From an uncultured Eubacterium sp. (GTDB taxonomy: Bacteria; Bacillota; Clostridia; Lachnospirales; Lachnospiraceae), in NCBI GenBank assembly GCA_900548465.1, contig URKY01000046.1, positions 1-17,652 on the forward strand: a stretch of 17,652 nt of DNA, written 5' to 3'. The translations under genes were made by a program, and so were the position numbers. The notes under the pieces are model-generated. The model saw nothing but the letters and a program-made list of their open reading frames with translations, was not told the DNA's origin and made no database searches. Shown here one piece after another: positions 7,506 through 14,508 of this stretch. Numbering within the stretch: the stretch's first letter is position 1; each line of letters begins with the position of its first letter.

Positions 7506-8249
7506 ATGGATTCACTTTTTACATTATCAGGAAAAACAATATTAATAACTGGAGCATCATCGGGTATTGGGAGGGCGACTGCTGTGTTATGTGCTAAAAT
7601 GGGAGCAACTGTTATATTAGTTGCGCGTGATGAAGAAAGGCTTAATCAAGTGAGGAGTATGCTTGAAGGAAGTAATCACATTTGTAAAATCGTAGATTTT
7701 GCAGACTACGATAGTGTAGAATCTCTTGTTGAATCGTTACCTATAGTAGATGGTGTTGTTAATTCGGCTGGAATTAATAATAAGTACCTAATAAAATTTG
7801 TTGATGAAGTAAAAATGGATAATATGTTTAAAGTAAATTGCTTTTCTCCTGCATTATTGATAAAGCATCTTTTAAAAAAGAAGAAATTAGCAAAAGGAAG
7901 TTCCATTGTGTTTTTATCATCAATTTCATCTACATATGCAACTATATCAAATGCGCTATACGCAGCGTCAAAAGGGGCAATTAATTCATTGACAAGAGTT
8001 CTTGCTTTGGAGTTATCTTCAATGAAAATAAGAGTGAATTCGATTCAACCAGGGATGGTTAATACAGAAATGGTAAAAGCTTATGGTTTAAGTGAAGAAG
8101 AATTGGAAGCCAATGCAAAATCTTATCCATTGGGACGTTTAGGGAAGCCTGAAGATATAGCAAATGGAATAGTTTTTCTTTTGTCAGATGCTTCTTGTTG
8201 GATAACTGGCATCAGTTTGATTATAGATGGTGGGGTTACATTGCGATGA
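7506..8249 (+). CDS. FabG-like short-chain dehydrogenase (3-oxoacyl-ACP reductase)
   Basis: This classical SDR (247 residues) is expected to reduce the KAS III product to a 3-hydroxyacyl-ACP with NADPH. Visible motifs are TGASSGIG (15-22), Arg41 after the second strand (favouring NADPH), NSAG (86-89), Asn111, catalytic Ser139, and Tyr152/Lys156 in YAASK. QPGMVNTEM (181-189) and a C-terminal ITGISLIIDGG, as in FabG, follow. SDRs are functionally broad, and a sugar or other substrate cannot be excluded from sequence alone. The placement between a KAS III and other acyl-handling genes makes ketoacyl reduction the best reading. Its TGA overlaps the ATG of the next gene in ATGA (8246-8249), suggesting translational coupling. 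Confidence 0.88.
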   Translation: MDSLFTLSGKTILITGASSGIGRATAVLCAKMGATVILVARDEERLNQVRSMLEGSNHICKIVDFADYDSVESLVESLPIVDGVVNSAGINNKYLIKFVDEVKMDNMFKVNCFSPALLIKHLLKKKKLAKGSSIVFLSSISSTYATISNALYAASKGAINSLTRVLALELSSMKIRVNSIQPGMVNTEMVKAYGLSEEELEANAKSYPLGRLGKPEDIANGIVFLLSDASCWITGISLIIDGGVTLR

Positions 8250-8887
8250 AGAATGTTGCCATTATTATTAATCAACCGGTGCCTTCTAATTGCTATATAG
8301 TTAGTCGAGAAAAAGATTGTATAATTGTAGATCCAGGAACTAGATACCCTATTGAATTAGAAGATTATATTGAGAGAAATAAATTGAATCCTAGATACAT
8401 ATTACTTACGCATGAACATTATGACCATATTGAAGGTTGTAGTTATTTACAAATGGTATATCCGAACGTGAAAATTATAGCTTCTGAAGCTTGTAGTAAG
8501 AATATACAGGATGAACGTTGGAATCTTTCGCGTTTTGTTGCTGATAATGGCGTCGGGTTCACTGTTTCTGCTGCTGATATTGTGATAAAGAAAGATATTT
8601 CATTTCAATTAATAGGGCTCGATTTTTATTTTCTTCTGACTCCTGGGCATTCATTAGGTTCTATGTGTTTTTTTGTAGAAAATTCTTTTTTCTCAGGGGA
8701 TATGTTGATACCAGACGAGAAAGTGGTATTAAAACTGAAAGGAGGTAGTTTAGAGGATTATAATGTTTCATTAAAGAGAATAAACCAAGTATTGAGTAAA
8801 GGAAAATTTGTGGTTTATCCAGGCCATAAGGAATATTTTTATTACGACCGTATCAGAATTCAGAATATAAATAGTAAAATTAGATAG
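8246..8887 (+). CDS. Metallo-beta-lactamase-fold hydrolase, possible acyl-thioesterase
   Basis: This is a single-domain MBL-fold enzyme of the glyoxalase II-like group (213 residues). All metal ligands are present: H56-x-H58-x-D60-H61 in THEHYDHIEG, His135 in TPGHSLGS, Asp152 in FSGD and His194 in YPGHKEY. This indicates an active dinuclear metal site. An open frame extends upstream to ATG 8195, but ATG 8246 is preferred because KNVAIIINQPVPSNCYIV is the normal first strand of the fold and the codon forms an ATGA overlap with the ketoreductase stop. Glyoxalase II and related MBL enzymes cleave thioesters, so the context suggests hydrolysis of acyl-ACP or acyl-CoA, for product release or for removing wrong or stalled chains. 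This role is inferred; the fold and metal site are seen. The acyltransferase gene begins two bases after the stop. Confidence 0.85.
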   Translation: MKNVAIIINQPVPSNCYIVSREKDCIIVDPGTRYPIELEDYIERNKLNPRYILLTHEHYDHIEGCSYLQMVYPNVKIIASEACSKNIQDERWNLSRFVADNGVGFTVSAADIVIKKDISFQLIGLDFYFLLTPGHSLGSMCFFVENSFFSGDMLIPDEKVVLKLKGGSLEDYNVSLKRINQVLSKGKFVVYPGHKEYFYYDRIRIQNINSKIR

Positions 8888-8888
8888 A

Positions 8889-9701
8889 ATGAAAAATGAT
8901 ATAAAAAAGCAGAGTAAAGAATTAGTTAAAAAATGTCCTTGGTTATTCAATACATTAAAAGGGATACGAATCGTTTTTTTCTATTTTCAGCGTGTGAACC
9001 TTTTAAAGACTTTATATTATAACTTTTATTTCTTTTCATTTAAGCAAGCTTTTAAATTGCCTTTAGCTGTTGGATGGAATGTAAGGTTTAGAGGGACTGG
9101 TAGTATTATTTTGAGTGCGAGTGAAATACATCCTTTTATGCTTTCATTTGGAGTCCTTAAAATAGATGATATTGAGAGTAATTCAGATAAAACATATATA
9201 TCTAATTGGGGAAATTTGGAATTTCAAGGATATGCTAAAATACACCCAGGTGCTAAATTATGGATATTTGAGGATGCTAATATCACGTTTAAAGGAAATA
9301 ATACAATTGGGGCGCGGTCTATTGTCGCCAGTGAGGAATTTATAGAAATAGGTTTTAATTCAGGTTGTTCTTGGGATTGTGAAATTTTCGATACAGATTT
9401 TCATTTCTTGATCGATGTGTCTAGTGGCGAGATTTACCCTAAAAAGAAAAAGGTCTTTATAGGTGATAAAGTGTTTATTGGTAATCATGTTAATATTGGT
9501 AAAGGGACTAAAATACCAAATGGTAGTGTAATTTCTTCATGGAGCAAAGTCTTTGGATCTTTTACGAGAAAAGGTGAGAATCTATTGATTGCTGGAAATC
9601 CTGCAAAAGTTGTAGATACAGGTTTAACTATGACTCATGCTTATGAAGAAGCTTTAGAAGCAGAATGTGAACAAAAAATGAAGAATAAACAGAGAAAATG
9701 A
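8889..9701 (+). CDS. Left-handed beta-helix (hexapeptide-repeat) acyltransferase
   Basis: This predicted cytoplasmic sugar acyltransferase has 270 residues. After a basic N-terminus with aromatic helices (about 1-60), imperfect hexapeptide turns run from about 105 to 240, for example IHPGAK, TIGARS, VFIGDKVFIGNHVNIGKG and IPNGSVI. The D168-T-D170-F-H172 segment resembles the DxDxH motif of LbH acetyltransferases, whose His acts as base. The usual coil-ending AGNPAKVV is at 235-242, and a charged helical tail follows. Most relatives use acetyl-CoA. Here the gene directly follows the acyl-ACP genes and overlaps wzx by ATGA (9698-9701), so it is the best candidate to move the locus-made hydroxyacyl group to a sugar. 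Acetylation remains the main alternative, and N- versus O-transfer is unknown. Confidence 0.85.
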   Translation: MKNDIKKQSKELVKKCPWLFNTLKGIRIVFFYFQRVNLLKTLYYNFYFFSFKQAFKLPLAVGWNVRFRGTGSIILSASEIHPFMLSFGVLKIDDIESNSDKTYISNWGNLEFQGYAKIHPGAKLWIFEDANITFKGNNTIGARSIVASEEFIEIGFNSGCSWDCEIFDTDFHFLIDVSSGEIYPKKKKVFIGDKVFIGNHVNIGKGTKIPNGSVISSWSKVFGSFTRKGENLLIAGNPAKVVDTGLTMTHAYEEALEAECEQKMKNKQRK

Positions 9702-11149
9702 GGGAGAAGAATGATTTAAAAGAAAATACTGTCCGTGGTACTATATTTGGAGCTTTGGAACGATTTTCTGTTATGGGTATTCAAATAATATGTACTTTTA
9801 TTGTGGCTCGATTTTTGACTCCTTCTGATTTTGGTTTGGTAGGATTATTGATTGTTTTCACAGTTATTGGGAATACGATTGTGGATTCAGGATTTGGTCA
9901 AGCTTTGGTACGAGAAAAAGAAGTTTCTGATTTGGAGTATTCTTCTGTTTTTTATTTAAATGTATTTTTATCTTTAATTGTTTATTTTTTGTTATTCGTT
10001 AGTTCTGGATTTATTGCCGATTTCTATAAAGAATCTTCTTTGAAAAATATTGCTAGAGTTACTTTTTTAGTGATTCCTTTGAATGCTTTTGCAGTTGTAC
10101 AGAATGCCGTACTTGTTCGTAATTTAGATTTTAAGAAAATATTTGTTGTATCTTTATGTGCTTCTATTTTATCCTGTGTTTTGGCAATTATTTTAGCAGT
10201 GTTATATCGGAATGTTTGGGCATTGGTTTTTCAAAATATTTTTTTATATGGTTTTAGATCTATTTTTCTTTGGATATTGTCTAAATGGCATCCAATATTC
10301 TCATTCTCTTTAGTAAGTATTAGGAAATATATTCATTTTGCGATTAATCTCTTGTTTGTAGGATTTATAGGTAATATATTTAATAATATTTATTCACTTA
10401 TAATAGGTCGAGTTTATTCAACAATGGATTTAGGTTATTATAGCCAAGCTGATAGAATACGTATGTCTTTGTCAGGGAGTTCTACGGAAGTAATTCAACG
10501 TGTGACATATCCTATTTTGTCTAAAATAAATAATGCTAATGCAGATGTGAAGGAAGCGTATCGTAAGATTATAATGATAACTGTATTTTTTGTCGCTTCA
10601 ATACAGTTTTTTTTTATGGGTATCTCTTTAGATCTTTTCGAGATTGTGATGGGGGATAAAATTTGGAGAGTTGCAGGGACTTTTTTTTTCATTCTTTGTA
10701 TTAATGGAAGTTTATATCCATTACATTCTATAAATCAAAATATATTACTTGTTAAAGATAGAAGCAAAACTTTATTGCTTTTGGAAATAGCAAGACGTTT
10801 TTTAATGATTGTGATTTTATGTATTACTGTTCATTTTGATATTATAATTTTTGTATGCGGTAATGCTTTTTATTCTATATCATTATTGTTTTTAAATCTT
10901 TATTTTTGTGGACAACCTATAAATTATCCATTAAAAGAACAGTTTAAAGACATATTGCCTGTATATATACGTTGTGTTATAATGCTATTTTTTATGTTGA
11001 TTGTTAACTATTTTTTAAGAGATAATTCTATATATATGAGAGTGTTTACTGCAGCATGTGTAGGTGTTTTTGTTTTTCTTTTTTTATTCTATAAAAGTTG
11101 CTATTTGAAGCTAATATATAACTTGTTGTCTATTTACAAAGTAAGGTAA
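9698..11149 (+). CDS. wzx: Wzx-type lipid-linked oligosaccharide flippase
   Basis: This polytopic membrane protein of the MOP/polysaccharide-transporter superfamily (483 residues) is expected to flip undecaprenyl-PP-linked repeat units across the inner membrane. It has about 12-14 hydrophobic segments. The N-terminus contains the family-typical stretch from TVRGTIFGALERF through VARFLTPSDFGLVGL to DSGFGQALVREKEV. Conserved central parts include YYSQADRIRM. Base composition is very low in GC (16 of 60 bases at 10201-10260). Two T9 runs lie inside the gene, at 10607-10615 and 10681-10689, within FFF codons. The start overlaps the acyltransferase stop by four bases, making it translationally coupled to the acyl cassette. 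A 121-base gap follows. Confidence 0.92.
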   Translation: MREKNDLKENTVRGTIFGALERFSVMGIQIICTFIVARFLTPSDFGLVGLLIVFTVIGNTIVDSGFGQALVREKEVSDLEYSSVFYLNVFLSLIVYFLLFVSSGFIADFYKESSLKNIARVTFLVIPLNAFAVVQNAVLVRNLDFKKIFVVSLCASILSCVLAIILAVLYRNVWALVFQNIFLYGFRSIFLWILSKWHPIFSFSLVSIRKYIHFAINLLFVGFIGNIFNNIYSLIIGRVYSTMDLGYYSQADRIRMSLSGSSTEVIQRVTYPILSKINNANADVKEAYRKIIMITVFFVASIQFFFMGISLDLFEIVMGDKIWRVAGTFFFILCINGSLYPLHSINQNILLVKDRSKTLLLLEIARRFLMIVILCITVHFDIIIFVCGNAFYSISLLFLNLYFCGQPINYPLKEQFKDILPVYIRCVIMLFFMLIVNYFLRDNSIYMRVFTAACVGVFVFLFLFYKSCYLKLIYNLLSIYKVR

Positions 11150-11270
11150 ATTTATTAAGAGGGAACATAAACAAAACATTGTGTTTAGCTAAAGAATGAG
11201 ATATCAAGGGATTTTAAATGAATCTTTGCCTGTATAATTAGTTAGTGCTTTATATGTAATTTTTTAGAAT
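11150..11270. other. 121-base gap after wzx, no gene seen
   Basis: This is the only other gap over 100 bases. The open frame examined here, 13 codons from ATG 11196, is not convincing. I found no stem-loop with a T-run and no TTTG/TAnnTTTG pair at the right spacing. It may be a decayed join between separately acquired blocks, but the sequence does not prove that. Confidence 0.5.
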
Positions 11271-12065
11271 ATGGATACACCAATTATTTCGGTAGTTACA
11301 ATATGTTATAATGCAGTTGAATGTATTGAGGAAACGATGTTGTCTGTTTTAAATCAGACCTATGATAAAGTAGAATATATTGTTATTGATGGTGGTAGTA
11401 AGGATGGAACTGTTGATATTATAAAAAGGTATGCTCATAGGTTAGCATATTGGACGAGTGAGCCGGACAAAGGTATTTACGATGCTATGAATAAAGGAAT
11501 ACAGAAAGCTAACGGTGAGTGGATAAACTTTATGAATGCTGGAGATACATTTTATTCGTCAACTGTTATCCAAGAAGTCTTTTCTAAGGTATCTTTATCT
11601 TCTGATATAATATACGGTGACACATGTTTGTCTTTCTCAATTGGGCAATATATTAGAGAGGGAAAGAAAGTAACAGATAAAGATTATATGCCATTTGGAC
11701 ATCAAGCCTCTTTTTCGCGGACTAGGTTAATGAAAACTTATGGTTTCGATACATGTTATAAGGTGTGTGCTGACTACAAGTTTTTCTATCAAATTTATAA
11801 AATTGGTGGTAAATTTGAATATATTGATTTAATAGTTTCAAATTATGAAGCAGAAGCAGGTCTTTCATCTGTTAATACTTCCTTATTGAAATATGAGAGG
11901 GGAAAAATAGAAGGTAAAGCATCTAATATTTTTTGGCTTTTAAGCTGTATTGTTTTCTATATTCTTAGTTTGTTGAAACGAGTGATGCTGTATGTATTAC
12001 CAACATCAATTGCAAACTTAATAAAAAAGAGTAGGTATAAAAAGATGTTCAAACCAATTCAATGA
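11271..12065 (+). CDS. GT2-family glycosyltransferase (WcaA/WcaE-like)
   Basis: This inverting GT-A glycosyltransferase (264 residues) adds one sugar to the lipid-linked repeat unit on the cytoplasmic face. The nucleotide-binding N-terminus reads ISVVTICYNA with VLNQTYDKVEYIVIDGGSKDGT, including Asp40. The motif EPDKGIYDAMNKGI (64-77) and the metal-binding NAGD (Asp92) follow. Further on, IIYGDT, GHQASFSR and ADYKFF (about 168) match the WcaA-like subfamily, where the last Asp region lies near the catalytic base. One hydrophobic segment (about 218-242) plus a basic tail suggests membrane anchoring. Donor and acceptor cannot be predicted. The gene is bounded by gaps of 121 and 39 bases. Confidence 0.9.
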   Translation: MDTPIISVVTICYNAVECIEETMLSVLNQTYDKVEYIVIDGGSKDGTVDIIKRYAHRLAYWTSEPDKGIYDAMNKGIQKANGEWINFMNAGDTFYSSTVIQEVFSKVSLSSDIIYGDTCLSFSIGQYIREGKKVTDKDYMPFGHQASFSRTRLMKTYGFDTCYKVCADYKFFYQIYKIGGKFEYIDLIVSNYEAEAGLSSVNTSLLKYERGKIEGKASNIFWLLSCIVFYILSLLKRVMLYVLPTSIANLIKKSRYKKMFKPIQ

Positions 12066-12104
12066 TATTTGTTTTTATGTTTATTCATTAAAATATATAG
12101 ATGA

Positions 12105-13259
12105 ATGAAAAAAGTGGCTTTTGTTTCTGAAATGGCATTATTGGAACCAAATCTAAGTATTGTGAAGCGTTTAAATACAACTTATGATTTGTATTATGTC
12201 ACTGATTGTCGACAGGATATTCCTAATAAATTTGGTATAAAGAATATTAGACGAGGAATCAATAGGGCTATAGATTATGAAGAAATGACAAAGTTCTCTT
12301 CATTTTTTAATCTTCAAAAAACCTACTTGATTTATTCTTTGACTAATAAAAAATTTTTTAACGCAATAAAGAAAGCTTATGATGTGGTAAGAGTTGTGAG
12401 AAAAATATCACCTAGTGTTATATTAACTGATACAACGGCTCCCTATACTGTATTGTTGTTTTTGTTTTACTATCATAAAATAGTATTATTAGTTCATGAT
12501 CCTTTTCCTCATTCTGGATATAAAAAAAAGTGGCTTATATTGTTTCGTTATCTTGCTTTTAAACTGATTCGTAATAAAGTTATTTTTAATACGAAGCAAT
12601 ATGAAGCTTTTATTAGAAATTATAAACTATCTCCTCAAGATGTATTTTGTTCCAATTTGAGTACATTTGAATTTATGAAAGTTTATAGACCGTGTAATAA
12701 GAAAAAAGATGGAAAGTTCAAGATTTTATTTTGGGGGATAATTTCTCAATATAAAGGTATAGAATATCTTTGTTCCGCATTTGAAGAAATAGTAAAACAA
12801 GGCTATCAAGATATAGAGTTAACAATAGCTGGATCAGGCGAGTTATATTTCGATATAGATCCTTATCTTAAGTATAGCAATTTTAAGTTTATACACAAAT
12901 TTCTTACTAATGAGGAAATTGCTGATTATGTATTTAATACAGATATAGTCGTTTGTCCGTATGTCGATGCTACACAAAGTGGAGTGATTATGACTGCTTT
13001 TGCATATTGCAAACCTGTAATTGCGACTAATGTAGGAGGACTTTCTGAAGTTGTTGATGAGTATTCTGGAATTCTAATAGAGCCGCGAAGCGTAAAACAG
13101 CTTGTTGATTCAATTTTGCTTCTGTATAAAAAACCGTATATAATAAAACAAATGGAGAGGTATTTGCGGGAAGATTATGCGGAAACGGAAAAAGGTTGGG
13201 AACATGGAAGTGCAATTATTGCTTCTGCAATAGAAAAGCAGTATGAAGAACAACTTTAA
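12105..13259 (+). CDS. GT4-family glycosyltransferase (atypical E-x7-E)
   Basis: This retaining GT-B glycosyltransferase has 384 residues. The N-terminal domain carries VLLVHDPFPH (127-136), with a histidine in the acceptor-side loop. The C-terminal domain has LFWGIISQYKGIEYL (208-222), IAGSGEL, then IVVCPYVDATQSG (281-293) and KPVIATNVGGLSEVV (303-317). The usual GT4 E-x7-E pair is not present: the segment reads DATQSGVIMTAFAY, without the second glutamate. A Q-S-G pattern of this kind occurs in a recognised GT4 subgroup, so I do not take this as inactivation. The ATG at 12101 is out of frame and 12105 is used. Its 3' end overlaps the polymerase gene by 17 bases. Sugar specificity is unknown. 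Confidence 0.88.
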   Translation: MKKVAFVSEMALLEPNLSIVKRLNTTYDLYYVTDCRQDIPNKFGIKNIRRGINRAIDYEEMTKFSSFFNLQKTYLIYSLTNKKFFNAIKKAYDVVRVVRKISPSVILTDTTAPYTVLLFLFYYHKIVLLVHDPFPHSGYKKKWLILFRYLAFKLIRNKVIFNTKQYEAFIRNYKLSPQDVFCSNLSTFEFMKVYRPCNKKKDGKFKILFWGIISQYKGIEYLCSAFEEIVKQGYQDIELTIAGSGELYFDIDPYLKYSNFKFIHKFLTNEEIADYVFNTDIVVCPYVDATQSGVIMTAFAYCKPVIATNVGGLSEVVDEYSGILIEPRSVKQLVDSILLLYKKPYIIKQMERYLREDYAETEKGWEHGSAIIASAIEKQYEEQL

Positions 13260-14508
13260 TTTGGACATAGGCAAATTAATTCTTTATTTGGCCATATTTA
13301 CTCCTTTCATGCCTAAGTTAAAACTGGGGGAAATTAATTTATATTTAGTTGAAATATTTTTATTGGTATTTTTTCCTTTATTGTTTCCTTTTATTAGACT
13401 TAAATTTCAGAGAATAGTTTTGGCTATGTGGGGAATAGTGTTAGTCTCAACTATTTATTCTTTTATTTATGTTATTGAAATATCGTCATTACTGAAAGTT
13501 ATTAAAGGAATAATTTATATTCCTCTTGGATATTTGGCTTATGTTGAATATAAATGTAACCCTAGAATTTTGTGTAAGATTCTTTACTCATATTTTTTAT
13601 GCTCTTTTTTAAGTCTATGTTTATTTTTGTTTCAGCTGTCAGAATCGGTTTCTATTTGGAGTGGCAATGGTTTCAATTCAGGTTTGAGTAATAAATGTTT
13701 TGATTTGAAATCAATGTCTCTTGTTTCGTCAGGTTTATCAGCCCACGGTGTCTTTGGAGATTATTCATGTCTTATATTTACATTTGCTTTAGTATTGTTC
13801 TTCTCCAAAAAAATTAAATTATCAATGCTTCTTACTACACTGATGTTTACTGTTATAAATTTGATGTCTTCTGTTAGTAGAGAAGCTTTAGTTTGTTTCA
13901 TGTGTGTAATATGTGGTCTAGTAATTAAGACAATAAGAAAAAAGAAATATTTTGTAGGGTATATTGTAATTCTAATTATTTTAATTAGTGTGGTGAGTAT
14001 TTATGGTGAATATATTCCTTTAGTAAATAAAATATTATATACTCAAGAGGCTATAAGTACAACAGGAAATGAAGGAAATATTGAACTTAGAATTGGCGCT
14101 TGGAAATTATTTTTTTCTTCTTTGATAGATAATCCTTTCTTTATTTTGACTGGATATGGATACAATTATTCTTTTTATGAAGATATTGTACGGTCGATAG
14201 CATTAAAAGTAAAATATCCTTTTATATTATTGCCAGAGAATTATTTTGTACAATTTTTATGGTATGGAGGAGTGTTTGCTAGCATTTATTCAATTCTTTT
14301 TTGGAAAGAGATATTTAAACTTTGTACAAATGTTTTTAGACCATGGAGTTTAATTTCTACAACTTACTTTTTAGGACTTTTGATAGGTAGTTTAATTTCT
14401 GGGTCTGCAATAACTTCGGATTTATTGTATTGTCAAGTATTAATTGTTTTGGGAATTATGGCTAGTGAAAAACAGAATAATAAAAACAATCAAATGAATT
14501 TAGAGTAA
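13243..14508 (+). CDS. wzy: Wzy-type polysaccharide polymerase (O-antigen ligase/polymerase family)
   Basis: This inner-membrane protein (421 residues) has about 11-12 TM segments, among them roughly 11-28, 32-51, 56-74, 109-127, 167-187, 193-210, 236-254 and 368-390. A large hydrophilic loop at about 255-325 is of the type that lies in the periplasm. In it are LRIGAWKLFF and ILTGYGYNYSF, the R...W..F...P....GYG pattern shared by Wzy and WaaL proteins. It should polymerise flipped repeat units into chains. Wzy sequences are poorly conserved, so the call rests on topology, the loop motif and the presence of wzx and wzz in the same locus; a ligase is the alternative. It starts inside the end of the preceding GT4 and its TAA overlaps the next ATG by one base (14508). 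Confidence 0.88.
   Translation: MKNNFNLDIGKLILYLAIFTPFMPKLKLGEINLYLVEIFLLVFFPLLFPFIRLKFQRIVLAMWGIVLVSTIYSFIYVIEISSLLKVIKGIIYIPLGYLAYVEYKCNPRILCKILYSYFLCSFLSLCLFLFQLSESVSIWSGNGFNSGLSNKCFDLKSMSLVSSGLSAHGVFGDYSCLIFTFALVLFFSKKIKLSMLLTTLMFTVINLMSSVSREALVCFMCVICGLVIKTIRKKKYFVGYIVILIILISVVSIYGEYIPLVNKILYTQEAISTTGNEGNIELRIGAWKLFFSSLIDNPFFILTGYGYNYSFYEDIVRSIALKVKYPFILLPENYFVQFLWYGGVFASIYSILFWKEIFKLCTNVFRPWSLISTTYFLGLLIGSLISGSAITSDLLYCQVLIVLGIMASEKQNNKNNQMNLE

Noticed and set aside
8195..8245. Upstream ATG extending the MBL-fold protein by 17 residues
   Set aside because: The extension overlaps the conserved C-terminus of the ketoreductase in another frame and does not fit the MBL fold; the ATG at 8246 gives the normal N-terminus.
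5217..8249. Reading these genes as the cell's housekeeping fatty-acid synthesis cluster
   Set aside because: There is no fabF, fabZ, fabI, plsX or rpmF, the ACP is divergent, and the set is embedded in a glycan locus and followed by wzx, so a dedicated role is more likely.
11150..11270. Promoter or terminator between wzx and the GT2 gene
   Set aside because: No TTTG/TAnnTTTG pair at correct spacing and no stem with a T-run was found.
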